From Cytobacillus pseudoceanisediminis (GTDB lineage Bacteria; Bacillota; Bacilli; Bacillales; Cytobacillaceae): a DNA stretch of 64,000 nt. Each line of letters begins with the position of its first letter. Positions within the stretch are counted from its first letter, which is position 1. The stretch is taken from assembly GCF_023516215.1 (NCBI RefSeq), contig NZ_CP097350.1:186001-250000 (forward strand), written 5' to 3'. Of this stretch, positions 45,374 to 54,709 are shown one piece after another. Under the pieces are notes generated by a model. The model was not told where the DNA came from. It worked only from the letters and a program-made list of their open reading frames with translations, and made no database searches. The translations under genes were made by a program, and so were the position numbers.

Positions 45374-46220
45374 TTGAAGAATTTATTTTCTAAACTCACC
45401 ATACTTTCAACTCTATTTGCACTTATTCTAGGGAATTTAGTTGTTGCTACAAATTCCGGGGATGCGTGTGGCACTGATTGGCCAAAATGTAATGGTCAAT
45501 ATGTTCCTGACTTTACTAAAATTAATATATTAATTGAATATTCACATCGGATATTTACCACTTCTCTCGGTTTTATTTTACTATTGAATGCCATTCTGGT
45601 TTCGAAAAAGCTAAAAAAAGGCATACTAAATCTTGGTGGCCTGCAGTTACTGTAATTTTACTAATCGTTCAATCCCTAGTGGGTGGAATAAATGTAATAT
45701 TGGGTACCCCTATTGGTTTTACAACCATTGATGTCACAGTGAGCTTGTTATTACTTGTATCAGTTATTTATACACATACCTTATTAGAATCACCAAAAGA
45801 AGGGCCTAAAAAAGTTATAAAAAAAGTGCTCATTATTTATTAATCATAACCTTCATAGAAATAGTAATTGGAGCTTTCTTTAAACATTCTAGGATGAGCG
45901 AACTGCTCTATCCTGGTCAAACCGATGCCCTTATCAATAACCGAAATTTTTCACAGATGATTTACTCAATTCACGGTATATTAGGGCTAGCCTCTATCTT
46001 AGTGACAGCCTATCTTCTGTTTTTATCCTATAAACACAATAATTTTAAAATCCAATCAACACTGCTAATGTTTTTCTTATTAACCACAGCTATTTTTGGT
46101 CTCATTACAAAGATAAGTTTTTTGAGTCCTGTAACTTCATCTATACACATGATTTTTACTATTATATCCATTGCACTCACCTGCTCAATATCAGCTGACA
46201 GAAAGGGGATAGGAATTTAA
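45374..46220 (+). pseudogene. ctaA: CtaA-like haem A synthase, two frameshifts
   Basis: Three frames together form one haem A synthase of about 283 residues: ILGNLVVATNSGDACGTDWP KCNGQ with the Cys pair, IEYSHRIFTTSLGF (His ligand of the first half), then WWPAVTVILLIVQSLVGGINVILGTPIGFT, then MIYSIHGILGLASILVTAYL and SSIHMIFTI (second-half His). Restoring one A in each of two seven-A runs (45613-45619, 45819-45825) joins all parts. The enzyme turns haem O into haem A, needed by aa3 oxidases such as Qox. TTG 45374 starts it. Both lesions are in A-runs, suggesting sequencing error. Confidence 0.85.
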
Positions 46221-46320
46221 GAAATTTAGTTATGCATGCTGATTAGCTGATTACTAACTTCTAATTGCTTGTTTTAAAAGTTAGGTTTTGGGTATTAACC
46301 CTTTTAAAAGGGGGATTACT

Positions 46321-47196
46321 ATGAGCGCAAAAAATAACAAAACACAAAAAAATATGGGGCTGGCTTTCTTTTTGAACTTAGTCTTTACAATAATAGAAAT
46401 AATTGGCGGTTTTATTACTGGTAGCATCGCTATTATATCTGATGCAGTTCATGATTTGGGGGACTCAATTTCTATAGGAGTGTCTTGGTATCTTCAAAAG
46501 AAGTCAGAAAAAGGTGCAGACTCTCATTTTACTTTTGGGCATAAAAGGCTGTCCTTAATGGGTGCACTATTAAATGCAGCTGTCTTATTAGCCGGTTCCA
46601 TTTATGTTTTATACGAAGCAGGCAAGAGGTTATTTAACCCTGTTAATCCCAACTCGGAGGGTATGCTTTGGCTTGCCATTTTAGGGATTGCAGTGAATGG
46701 GTTTGCAGCTTACCGGTTAAAAAAAGGTGATAGCGGCTTAAACCAGAAAATTCTCTCCTGGCATTTAATTGAGGATGTATTAGGATAGGTAGCAGTTCTA
46801 ATTGTTAGCATTATTTTGTTATTTAAAGATATTCCAATCCTGGATCCACTTTTATCTATAGGGATTACTTTTTACATTCTATACCATGTTATAAAAAACC
46901 TAAAGGATACCTTAGGTATCTTATTAGATAAAGCACCTAAGGGAATTGATACCAATATTTTAGAAGAAAAAATTCTGGGAATTTCATCGATTGAAGGTCT
47001 TCATCACTTGCATTTTTGGTCCATAGATGGAAAGGAACACGCATTTTCTGTTCATCTTGAAGTGCCAAATGACATGGACAGAGATTCTATTGTTACTATT
47101 AAAAATAAAATAAGGGAACATCTAAACGAATTTAAAGTGGCTCATTTTACAATACAATTCGATTATAGTGGAGAGAATTGTGAACAAAAAGAATAG
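46321..47196 (+). pseudogene. CzcD-like CDF zinc exporter with one nonsense codon
   Basis: A CDF protein of about 291 residues: IAIISDAVHDLGDSISIGVSW (metal site HDLGD), SHFTFGHKRLSLMGALLNA, then HLIEDVLG, TAG 46786-46788, VAVLIVSIILLFKDIPILDP. At the TAG relatives have Trp (LGWVAVLI), and TGG to TAG is one base change. Frames are otherwise unbroken and end in VAHFTIQFDYSGENCEQKE. ATG 46321 follows GGGGG. With TAG read as a stop only the first 155 residues would form. Real nonsense or base error. Confidence 0.85.
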
Positions 47197-47255
47197 CATG
47201 CAACTTATTCAAAAAATGAGGGGGATTTAATATCCCTCTCATTTTTTTCTATTAG

Positions 47256-47654
47256 TTATTCAGCGACCTCAAGTTCAACTTGAGGCATATTATGCATTCC
47301 TCTTGCTGTAACATGCGCTATAACATAATAAAGACCAGGCTCATTAAAGGTCTTTTTTACAAAGTAGGTACCTTCTTCTTTATTTAATTCACCTTTTATT
47401 TTTTCATGCTCCTGATCAGGAGCCCCTTCTTTCCAAATTTCAAACTTCATGTCATCTGCATCTGTTACCACTTCTTTTCCCTGGGTTATTTTAGCCTGAA
47501 TCATTATTTCATCATTGGGCTTTAAGTCTGCAGGAACAGTTTCAACCGATACTTCTATAAGCTCCGGAATTTTTTCTTTGCTTTGTGTTTCGTTTTTATT
47601 TGAACAGCCAGCTAAAGTTAAGATTAAAAAAAGCAAAATAATTAATTTCTTCAT
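47256..47654 (-). CDS. FixH/YtkA-like lipoprotein
   Basis: A 132-residue exported lipoprotein: signal with lipobox TLAGCSN (C17), then an immunoglobulin-like YtkA/FixH domain (VETVPADLKPNDEIMIQAKI, EGTYFVKKTFNEPGLYYVIAHVTARGMHNMPQVELEV). The HNMPQ segment near the end carries a His/Met pair that may hold copper, as in other YtkA-type proteins. It is followed by ctaG on the same strand, 57 bp upstream in transcription order, so it is likely linked to copper delivery for cytochrome oxidase. Function by analogy. Confidence 0.75.
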   Translation of the reverse strand: MKKLIILLFLILTLAGCSNKNETQSKEKIPELIEVSVETVPADLKPNDEIMIQAKITQGKEVVTDADDMKFEIWKEGAPDQEHEKIKGELNKEEGTYFVKKTFNEPGLYYVIAHVTARGMHNMPQVELEVAE

Positions 47655-47711
47655 CAGGTCGATTTTCCTCCAAATTAATAATGATTTTTTTGTTTTGTTC
47701 TTAAAACAACT

Positions 47712-48635
47712 TTAAAATTCCCTATGTTCTGAGTTAAGACTTCTGTTTGTTTCCATTTTATTGATTTTAAAATCTGAGGCTTCCTGATCCTTTCGGTACC
47801 ATTCAAAAAATGTTGAAGCCAAAACAATCCCTAGAACTACTTCCTGTATAATTTTCATGAGGACTCCTCCAAGTTGCTGGTCCTGAACCAGAGACATTGA
47901 ATTAAAGATCTCTGGGCCTGTCAATTCCAATCCTGACAGTCTATTAGATGGAACACATAACTTTAAAGCTTCTTGCCAGGCAGCAGGGTTTGAGTAAGTA
48001 GCATACAAAGAGGTATCTGCAAAAATAATCAAGGCACATGCGGGGGTTAACAATACTCCTTCAGCAAAGATATAACCCACCTTTTTTAGTCCATTCAGGG
48101 TTTGATGTTCTTCAAGCTGGTTGATTAGTGGCCACCACATATTTATTGCTAATAGGAACAGAACAAAGGTATAAGACGCATGAATTATTTTATCGGTTTT
48201 AACCATATCAAAAACCATGGGAATATGATAGATAGAGAAAAAACCATTAAAAAGTATTAATCCAATAAGCGGCTTGGTTAATAACATAAAAATCGGTTTT
48301 ATTCCTGCAACATTTATTAAATTCCTCCAAATCCATTGAGGAATTCCAATTATCAATAATGGAGGAATAATCAAATATAAAATTGCCATCTGAGTCATAT
48401 GAGCAGAGAACATTAGATGACCAAGCAGATCGACTGGAGCCCCTTTAATAACGTATAAGAGCAGTATCCCCAAAGAAAAAATGATTCCCTGTTTTGTCGT
48501 TAACGTCTCACTGTTTTTAAAGTTTCTACGGTAGATAACAGTAATAAGAAAATACATGGTTAATAGCATCAAAAGAAATACCAAAAAATAAGGACTCCAA
48601 AGAGCGCGAAAACCAAATATATTTAGTGTCCCCAA
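47712..48635 (-). CDS. ctaG: CtaG cytochrome c oxidase assembly factor
   Basis: A 307-residue, about seven-helix protein of the caa3_CtaG family. Hallmarks: HLMFSAHMTQMAILYLIIPPLLIIGIP in helix 3 and SIYHIPMVFD, HASYTFVLFLLAINMWWPLINQ, ADTSLYATYSNPAAWQ. CtaG is needed for CuB insertion or assembly of caa3 oxidase in B. subtilis. TTG 48635 (GGGGAGG upstream) starts it. It precedes the FixH-like gene in the same operon and lies opposite to the GH13-like gene. Confidence 0.9.
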   Translation of the reverse strand: MGTLNIFGFRALWSPYFLVFLLMLLTMYFLITVIYRRNFKNSETLTTKQGIIFSLGILLLYVIKGAPVDLLGHLMFSAHMTQMAILYLIIPPLLIIGIPQWIWRNLINVAGIKPIFMLLTKPLIGLILFNGFFSIYHIPMVFDMVKTDKIIHASYTFVLFLLAINMWWPLINQLEEHQTLNGLKKVGYIFAEGVLLTPACALIIFADTSLYATYSNPAAWQEALKLCVPSNRLSGLELTGPEIFNSMSLVQDQQLGGVLMKIIQEVVLGIVLASTFFEWYRKDQEASDFKINKMETNRSLNSEHREF

Positions 48636-48968
48636 AGCACAGCCTCCCCTTTATAAAAAATAATAAGTACAGATCTTTCATGTGTGTCAAATTAGACTAA
48701 CCATAGAAAAATTTTTAAGATTATGCTTTTCACCATTTCAAATAAAAAATTTAAAAAACCTCCTGCAAAAGGACGTGTCAATATAATTATCTATCTTAAT
48801 TTTTATAGATTAATGAAAAAACCCTATATTTTTATATGCTCATATATTAAATTAATAGATAGGCTGTTAAAAGACAATCTTTATATTAAAAGTTCTTTTT
48901 TCTTCACAATTCCTTAACAATTGAATATTTACGCTGTTAATTTACAAAATTTAAAAGGAGGAAGTACT

Positions 48969-50498
48969 ATGCTAAAAAAGTTTATTCCCCTATTCCTTAT
49001 AACTTTTTTTATTCCCCATTGGGTCTCAGCTGAAGCAAATGAAAAAAATGAAAGGAAATGGCAAGATGAAACGATCTACTATATAATGGTTGACCGCTTT
49101 AATAATGGAGACATTAAAAATGATTTCAATGTTGATGCTAAAAATCCTGAATCCTATCAAGGCGGAGATTTCCAAGGAATAATAGACAAACTAGATTATC
49201 TCAAAGATATGGGATATACAACGTTGATGCTCACGCCAATTTTTAACAATGAAGAAAATGGATATCACGGTTATTGGATTAATGATTTTTATAATACCGA
49301 AGAACATTTTGGTTCTTTAAAAACGTTTAAGAGACTTATTAAGGAATCTCATAATCGTGATATGAAAATCATCCTAGAGTTTCCATTCAATAATATTGGT
49401 CCTAACCACCCCTGGCTGAAAGACCCCCAAAAACGTGATTGGTTTAAGGGGAATATGGAACCGAAGGTTACAGGTGAAAATACTAAAGAAAATGAGTTCA
49501 GCAACCTGCCAGAATTAGATATGAGAAACCCTGAGGTTCAGAAGTACTTGATTGATATAGCGAAATGGTGGATAGCAGAAACGGATATAGACGGATATCA
49601 ATTAAACTTAATCCAAAATGCACCTGAAAGCTTTTGGGAAAAATTTTCAAAAGAGGTTTATGAGGTAAAAGACGATTTCTATTTAATTGCTGACACAGTT
49701 CCAAGTGATTCAAATCCTGACAAATACGAAAAAATGGGTATAAAAAGTTTAATACATGAGGCATTCAGTAAAGAGCTAAGATCAGCATTCTCAAAACCTG
49801 ACCAATCGCTTGAAAACTTATTCTCAAATCAATTGAAAGCTGACCTTACTGAAGACTCCCCTTATTTAATGGGAAAGTATTTGGATAATCCACATACACC
49901 ACGTTTTACCAGCGGGGCGGTAAAAAACAATCAGCATCCGGGACCAAGGTGGAAGCTGGCACTTACTTATTTATACACCACACCTGGCGTACCTATTGTG
50001 TATTATGGGAGCGAAATTGCATTAAATGGTGAAGAAGAACCTGATAACCGGAAGATAATGGACTTTAGAACTGATAAAGAATTAATTGATTTTATAACTA
50101 AGTTAGGAGAACTCCGCCAACAGCTTCCTTCCTTATCAAGAGGACAACTGGAAGTATTATATGAAGACCATGCTGCAGCAGTGTATAAACGAGTCTATAA
50201 TGATGAAGTGACTGTAACGGTCATCAATAACAGCTCCCGATCAACCACCATTACTTTATCAGCTGAAAAGCTTGGAGGAAAAGACAAAGAGTTAAGAGGA
50301 TTGTTAGCAGGAGATCTTATTCGTCCAAAAGATAATAAATACATCTTTGTTCCCGAACGGGAGGAAAGTGAAATATATGTACTTAAAGAGAAAACCGGAC
50401 TAAACATTCCACTTATCTTATCACTGGCAGCTGTTTATACAGCATTTATAATATTTATTATTGCTCTTCGCAAGCGCGCAAAAAAGAAGAAAAACTAA
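48969..50498 (+). CDS. Membrane-anchored GH13-like protein, catalytically degenerate
   Basis: A 509-residue exported protein: signal peptide to about 21, a GH13 (alpha-amylase) barrel about 30-400, C-terminal beta domain, and a C-terminal helix (PLILSLAAVYTAFIIFIIAL) with RKRAKKKKN. The four GH13 motifs are all changed: region I reads EFPFNNIGPNH, region II DIDGYQLN with Q211 for Arg and N213 for the nucleophile Asp, region III LIADT with D242 for the acid/base Glu, and region IV LDNPHTPRF with H309 for Asp. So it cannot act as an ordinary amylase; a binding or scaffold role is plausible. AAGGAGG precedes ATG 48969. Confidence 0.85.
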   Translation: MLKKFIPLFLITFFIPHWVSAEANEKNERKWQDETIYYIMVDRFNNGDIKNDFNVDAKNPESYQGGDFQGIIDKLDYLKDMGYTTLMLTPIFNNEENGYHGYWINDFYNTEEHFGSLKTFKRLIKESHNRDMKIILEFPFNNIGPNHPWLKDPQKRDWFKGNMEPKVTGENTKENEFSNLPELDMRNPEVQKYLIDIAKWWIAETDIDGYQLNLIQNAPESFWEKFSKEVYEVKDDFYLIADTVPSDSNPDKYEKMGIKSLIHEAFSKELRSAFSKPDQSLENLFSNQLKADLTEDSPYLMGKYLDNPHTPRFTSGAVKNNQHPGPRWKLALTYLYTTPGVPIVYYGSEIALNGEEEPDNRKIMDFRTDKELIDFITKLGELRQQLPSLSRGQLEVLYEDHAAAVYKRVYNDEVTVTVINNSSRSTTITLSAEKLGGKDKELRGLLAGDLIRPKDNKYIFVPEREESEIYVLKEKTGLNIPLILSLAAVYTAFIIFIIALRKRAKKKKN

Positions 50499-50562
50499 TC
50501 AGTTGAACTGTTGGAAATGAAATAAAAAGAAGAGGCTGGGACAAAACCCCCTCTAAGATGAA

Positions 50563-50605
50563 AAAGCCGTTGAAATTTTACGATGAGTAAAATTTCAACG
50601 GCTTT
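50563..50605. repeat. Perfect 19-bp hairpin inside the IS left end
   Basis: AAAGCCGTTGAAATTTTAC is repeated inverted after GATGA. Such stems limit outside transcription of transposases. Confidence 0.8.
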
Positions 50606-50686
50606 CATTATTTTTAAATAAAAATAAGGACCACTTCTGATAAAATAAAGTTACCACACCAAATCTTATCCGAAAGAAGGGTCCTT

Positions 50687-52255
50687 ATGTTTAAAGATTA
50701 TAACATGAATCAATTAGTTTTGCCTTTAGATTTAGAAGTGAAATTACAAGAAAATGATATTGCCTTTCCTATCCACCATTTAGTTGAAAGCATTCCTCAT
50801 GAAGCCTTCAATTCCTTTATCCGCTATACAGGTTGTCCACCTTATCACCCACGCATGATGCTGAAAATTATTTTATGTGGTTACACGCAATCGGCTTTCT
50901 CTGGTCGTAAAATAGAAGGACTTTTGCATGATAGTATTCGCATGAAGTGGCTAGCACAAGGGTATGAGCCGAGCTACCGCACAATCAATCGTTTCCGTGT
51001 CCATCCCGAAATGAAGGAGTTAATTCGTCAATGCTTCGTGCAGTTTCGCTGCCAGTTAGTGCAGGAGAAACTCATCGATCAAGAAGCGATTTTTGTCGAT
51101 GGTACAAAAATCGAAGCGAACGCCAATAAATTCACGTTTGTATGGAAGAAAGCCATTGAAAAATTTCATGCAAATCTCGTTAATAAGTCAAACCAGTTAT
51201 ACAACGAACTGCTTGAAAATGAAATCATTCCTGAAATAAAAAGAGAAAATGACGAGCAGCTTTCTATCGAAGAATTAACGCAAATCGCTGAAAAACTAGA
51301 TGAAGTAGTCGATGAATATACCCAAAAGATTGACAGCTCTGACGATGTAAGCGAGCGTAAACAGCTTCGGAGTGAACGAAAATCACCGAAACAAATCGTA
51401 AAACAAATATCCGATTGGATTGCGCGGAAACAGAAGTATGAAAAGAATTTTGACATTCTTGGCACACGTAACAGCTATTCGAAAACAGACTGTGATGCCA
51501 CCTTTATGCGGATGAAAGATGACTATATGCAAAATGGACAACTAAAGGCTGGCTATAATGTTCAAATTGCGACAGAAGGACAATTCGCACTAGCTTACGA
51601 TGTTTTTCCAAACCCAACCGATACGAAAACGTTAATCCCGTTCCTTAATCGAATAGAAAAGGAGTTCTTTTCATTACCGGAACATATTGTCGCAGATGCC
51701 GGTTATGGAAGTGAACAAAATTACGATGACATTTTGACAAAGCGGAAGCGCACACCACTCATCACGTATAATCACTACTTAAACGAGCAAAAGAAAAAAT
51801 ACCAAAAAGACCCCTTCAAAACAAGTAACTGGGCATACGATGAAAAAAGTGATACGTTTACTTGTCCGAATGAACAAAAAGTCACCTTCCGGTACCATTC
51901 AACCCGTACAGATAAAACAGGATTCCAGCGTCAAATCAAAATGTATGAGTGTGAAGACTGTACAGGATGCCCGCTTCGGTCGTTATGTACGAAAGCGCAG
52001 GAAGGTACAAATCGTAAGGTCATGATCAATGAAAAATGGGAACAGCAAAAAGAATATGTGAAAACGAAGCTTTCAGAAGAAGAAATGGCTAGGATTTACC
52101 GTCAACGAAAAACAGACGTGGAGCCAGTTTTTGGATTCTTGAAGGCTAATTTAGGTTTTACACGATTTTCGCTTCGTGGGAAATCCAAGGTCGATAACGA
52201 AATCGGTCTCGCATTAATGGCCGTGAACATACGGAAATATGCGGCAAGAGGGTAG
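50687..52255 (+). CDS. IS1182-family DDE transposase
   Basis: A 522-residue transposase: N-terminal DUF772-like domain (IRYTGCPPYHPRMMLKIILCGYTQSAFSGRKIE), catalytic segments IFVDGTKIEANANKFTF (first Asp), VADAGYGSEQNY (second Asp) and a final RQRKTDVEPVFGFLKANLGFTRFSLRG (Glu). A Cys cluster CEDCTGCPLRSLC lies between, seen across the family. It appears intact, so the element may be active. Confidence 0.93.
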   Translation: MFKDYNMNQLVLPLDLEVKLQENDIAFPIHHLVESIPHEAFNSFIRYTGCPPYHPRMMLKIILCGYTQSAFSGRKIEGLLHDSIRMKWLAQGYEPSYRTINRFRVHPEMKELIRQCFVQFRCQLVQEKLIDQEAIFVDGTKIEANANKFTFVWKKAIEKFHANLVNKSNQLYNELLENEIIPEIKRENDEQLSIEELTQIAEKLDEVVDEYTQKIDSSDDVSERKQLRSERKSPKQIVKQISDWIARKQKYEKNFDILGTRNSYSKTDCDATFMRMKDDYMQNGQLKAGYNVQIATEGQFALAYDVFPNPTDTKTLIPFLNRIEKEFFSLPEHIVADAGYGSEQNYDDILTKRKRTPLITYNHYLNEQKKKYQKDPFKTSNWAYDEKSDTFTCPNEQKVTFRYHSTRTDKTGFQRQIKMYECEDCTGCPLRSLCTKAQEGTNRKVMINEKWEQQKEYVKTKLSEEEMARIYRQRKTDVEPVFGFLKANLGFTRFSLRGKSKVDNEIGLALMAVNIRKYAARG

Positions 52256-52280
52256 GATCTTGCCTACATATCTCTAAATT

Positions 52281-52330
52281 AAAAAGAAAAAAGTGAAATC
52301 GACAGCACGATTTCACTTTTTTCTTTTATG
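52281..52330 (+). terminator. Terminator at IS right end
   Basis: AAAAAGTGAAATCG pairs with CGATTTCACTTTTT around ACAGCA, then TCTTTT. Confidence 0.8.
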
Positions 52331-52410
52331 GAGACTATTTATGTCCCAGCCTCTTCTTAAAATTCTACATGTTAAGCCTCTGAGTAACCCTCCCTGAAAT
52401 TATACTTCAT

Positions 52411-52569
52411 CTATTGGCGAAATAGCCAAATTGCTAAAAGAATGAGGAAGAAAAAGCAGGTTAACCCAATGAACATCCACATCCTGCTGTTATTTGATAG
52501 GACAAAATATCCTGCTAAAAAACAAGTAAAAGCTAGTGATATTAGAAGAGTTCCTTACCTGATTAACAT
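52411..52569 (-). pseudogene. Small two-helix membrane protein after feoB, with an early stop
   Basis: From ATG 52569 (GGAG a few bases upstream) the frame reads MLIR, then TAA at codon 5, then GTLLISLAFTCFLAGYFVLS and MWMFIGLTCFFFLILLAIWLFRQ to TAG 52411. Without the TAA it is a 52-residue two-helix protein. It trails the feoAB genes on the same strand, so it may be an accessory of iron transport, but I know no family match. A single-base change could explain the TAA. Confidence 0.4.
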
Positions 52570-52616
52570 GTTGGATCTCCTTTTGTAGTGCTCCTTAAGC
52601 TATACCGTTACTTGAT

Positions 52617-54017
52617 CTACACCCAATTGAAGATACGAGCTAATTGTGCAATAAGAAAAGTTACAAAAAACGCAATACCAGTAGGAATGATAAAGGACCA
52701 AAAAGTCCACTTTGCACTTTTGGTTTCCTTGTATATATTTACAAGTGTAGTGCCACAAGGATAATGCAGTAAAGAGAACAGCATCATATTTAAAGCAGTC
52801 AGCCAAGTCCAGCCTTGCTCGATAAAGATTTGTTTTAAATCCTCAATCCCATCTACATCTATTAAAGCACCAGTTGACAGGTAACCCATTAATAGGATGG
52901 GCAACACGATTTCATTAGCAGGAAGTCCAATTAAAAATGCCATTAAAATATATCCGTCTAGACCAATCGCCTGGCCAAGCGGGTCTAAAAATTGAACAAT
53001 ATGAAGCAGTATACTTGTATCTCCTGCCTGAATGTTTGCAAGTACCCATGTTAATATGCCTGCTGGAGCGGCGACTTTAACCGCACGGACTAAAACAGAC
53101 CAGGATTTATTCAAAGAAGCACGAATAACTGTATCAAAGAATTTAGGTTTTCTGTAAGGAGGCAACTCCAAAGTGTAGTGAGTTGGCACGCCCTTCAATG
53201 CCGTTTTGGCTAGAGTCCAGGATACAAAGAATGTTATAATTATCCCGAAAAGCACGATCCCCACAATAACTGAAGTCGTAACAATTGACTTCATTCCACC
53301 GGTAAAACCTGTCGCCATAAAGAGTGAGGCCAAAACAATTAAAGTACCCCATCTACCGTTGCAAGGGACAAAATTATTTGTTAATATAGCCAGCATCCTT
53401 TCCCGGGGAGATTCGATAATCCTCGATGACATAATTGCTGCAGCGTTGCAGCCGAACCCCATCGCCATTGTCAGTGATTGCTTTCCGTGTGCCCCTACCG
53501 TTTTAAACAGCCGATCCATATTAAATGCTACACGTGGCAGATAACCGTAGTTTTCAAGCAATGCAAAGGTCGGAAAGAAAATGGCCATGGGTGGAAGCAT
53601 TACGCTGATTACCCAGCTCGTTCCACGGTAGAGACCCAATACCAAAACTCCATGAAGCCAATTAGGGGCATTTAATTCAGTGAAAAATAAGGTTAAATAC
53701 GCTTCCACCCAGCCAAAGAATTCAGCAAGCATGGACGAAGGGATATTTGCTCCTGCAATTGTTAAATAAAACACAACACCCAGCATAACCAACATGATTG
53801 GAAATCCAAATACAGGGGAGGTAAAAATTGCATCTAATTTTTCAGTTCTGTGGTCAAATCTATTTTTTGTAAATGAGACACCTTCTTTTACTAATTGATG
53901 GCTTTTTCTATATAACTGCTCAACTATTTGGTCACGTATCTGTGTCGAGGAAAGAAGATCTGCCTGCTGGAACAATTCATTTAATGCCTGTTTTTGTTTT
54001 GTGGATTGTAGTTCCAT
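52617..54017 (-). CDS. feoB: FeoB membrane (nucleoside-recognition/gate) part, separate gene
   Basis: A 466-residue polytopic protein equal to the membrane half of FeoB: N-terminal cytoplasmic helices, then gate helices with GFGCNAAAIMSSRIIESPRERMLAILTNNFVPCNGRWGTLIVLA and, later, GLPANEIVLPILLMGYLSTG with FSLLHYPCGTTLV. The conserved CNAAA..SSR and FVPCNGR segments mark the iron pathway. The ATG at 54017 has GGGAGG about 9 bases upstream and overlaps the GTPase gene by 41 bases in another frame. This is a naturally split FeoB, not a frameshift artefact, judging by its ribosome site. Imports ferrous iron. Confidence 0.82.
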   Translation of the reverse strand: MELQSTKQKQALNELFQQADLLSSTQIRDQIVEQLYRKSHQLVKEGVSFTKNRFDHRTEKLDAIFTSPVFGFPIMLVMLGVVFYLTIAGANIPSSMLAEFFGWVEAYLTLFFTELNAPNWLHGVLVLGLYRGTSWVISVMLPPMAIFFPTFALLENYGYLPRVAFNMDRLFKTVGAHGKQSLTMAMGFGCNAAAIMSSRIIESPRERMLAILTNNFVPCNGRWGTLIVLASLFMATGFTGGMKSIVTTSVIVGIVLFGIIITFFVSWTLAKTALKGVPTHYTLELPPYRKPKFFDTVIRASLNKSWSVLVRAVKVAAPAGILTWVLANIQAGDTSILLHIVQFLDPLGQAIGLDGYILMAFLIGLPANEIVLPILLMGYLSTGALIDVDGIEDLKQIFIEQGWTWLTALNMMLFSLLHYPCGTTLVNIYKETKSAKWTFWSFIIPTGIAFFVTFLIAQLARIFNWV

Positions 54018-54708
54018 TGATCAAAACCTCCCTGTTTCTGGCCTTTTCTACGATTTGTTCAAATAGTTCTCTGTCTCCGTCTAATAACCTTAAAGAAAGC
54101 CATCTTGCAGATATATCATTTCCAACAGTTTTCTCAATCATAGGCTCCAAGATTTTTATTTTTCTTTCAGTCTCCTTATCATATTTCATTTGAAAAGGAG
54201 TGCACTGAATGGCTCCCGAAATAACTCGGCTCATAGTATCAAGAAGCATCGGTATCCCCGTCTTATTTCTTGCAGAAATTTTAATTACCGGTATGCCTAA
54301 CCTCCTCATTAGTAATTTTTCATTAATATTAATTCCTAATTTCTCTGCCTCATCAATTAAATTAATACAAATGATTACTCGATCAGTCATCTCCAGTACC
54401 TGCAAGGCCAAATTTAAATTTCTTTCAAGAGCAGTAGCGTCCAAAATAACAATGGTGATATCGGGATTCTCAAACACAATATAATCTCGAGCGATTTCTT
54501 CGTCTAAGGAATTTGAATAAAGTGAATATGTGCCGGGTAAATCAACAATTTCATATTGATCATTTTTATAAGTGTATACACCCTTTTTCATGTCCACGGT
54601 TTTTCCTGCCCAATTTCCAGTATGTTGTTTTAGTCCTGTTAGTGCATTAAATAAGGTGCTTTTGCCTGTGTTCGGGTTGCCGCAAAGAGCAATTCGAAAG
54701 TTACCCAT
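53977..54708 (-). CDS. FeoB GTPase domain, separate gene
   Basis: A 243-residue protein equal to the cytoplasmic GTPase half of FeoB: G1 GNPNTGKSTLFNALTG, the switch I TGNWAGKTVDMKKG, G3 DLPGTYSLYSNSLDEE, G4-like INLIDEA (instead of NKxD) and G5 SARNKTG, followed by the GDI helices (ERKIKILEPMIEK). GTP binding gates ferrous iron uptake through the membrane half encoded next. It starts 2 bp after the feoA stop. Split feoB genes occur in some Bacillaceae. Confidence 0.85.
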   Translation of the reverse strand: MGNFRIALCGNPNTGKSTLFNALTGLKQHTGNWAGKTVDMKKGVYTYKNDQYEIVDLPGTYSLYSNSLDEEIARDYIVFENPDITIVILDATALERNLNLALQVLEMTDRVIICINLIDEAEKLGININEKLLMRRLGIPVIKISARNKTGIPMLLDTMSRVISGAIQCTPFQMKYDKETERKIKILEPMIEKTVGNDISARWLSLRLLDGDRELFEQIVEKARNREVLINGTTIHKTKTGIK

Positions 54709-54709
54709 G

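Larger units (their letters stand above)
50527..52358 (+). mobile_element. IS1182-family insertion sequence
   Basis: Left end 50527-50543 and right end 52342-52358 are inverted copies of AAGAAGAGGCTGGGACA (17 bp). A single DDE transposase gene fills it. Just inside the left end is a 19-bp perfect hairpin (50563-50605), blocking read-through into the gene; the right end carries a terminator-like hairpin (52281-52327). About 1.83 kb, size typical of the family. Target duplication not clear. It separates the GH13-like gene and the feo operon. Confidence 0.88.

Noticed and set aside
46786..46788. Pyrrolysine at TAG codons
   Set aside because: Replaced residues are Trp and an aromatic, no PYLIS-like element or pyl genes are seen, and Bacillaceae do not use it.
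49498..49764. Minus-strand frame inside the GH13-like gene
   Set aside because: Antisense shadow; no start signal.
54017..54708. FeoB split as an ordinary frameshift
   Set aside because: The second gene has its own start and ribosome site and the 41-bp overlap cannot be mended by one homopolymer change; treated as a real split.
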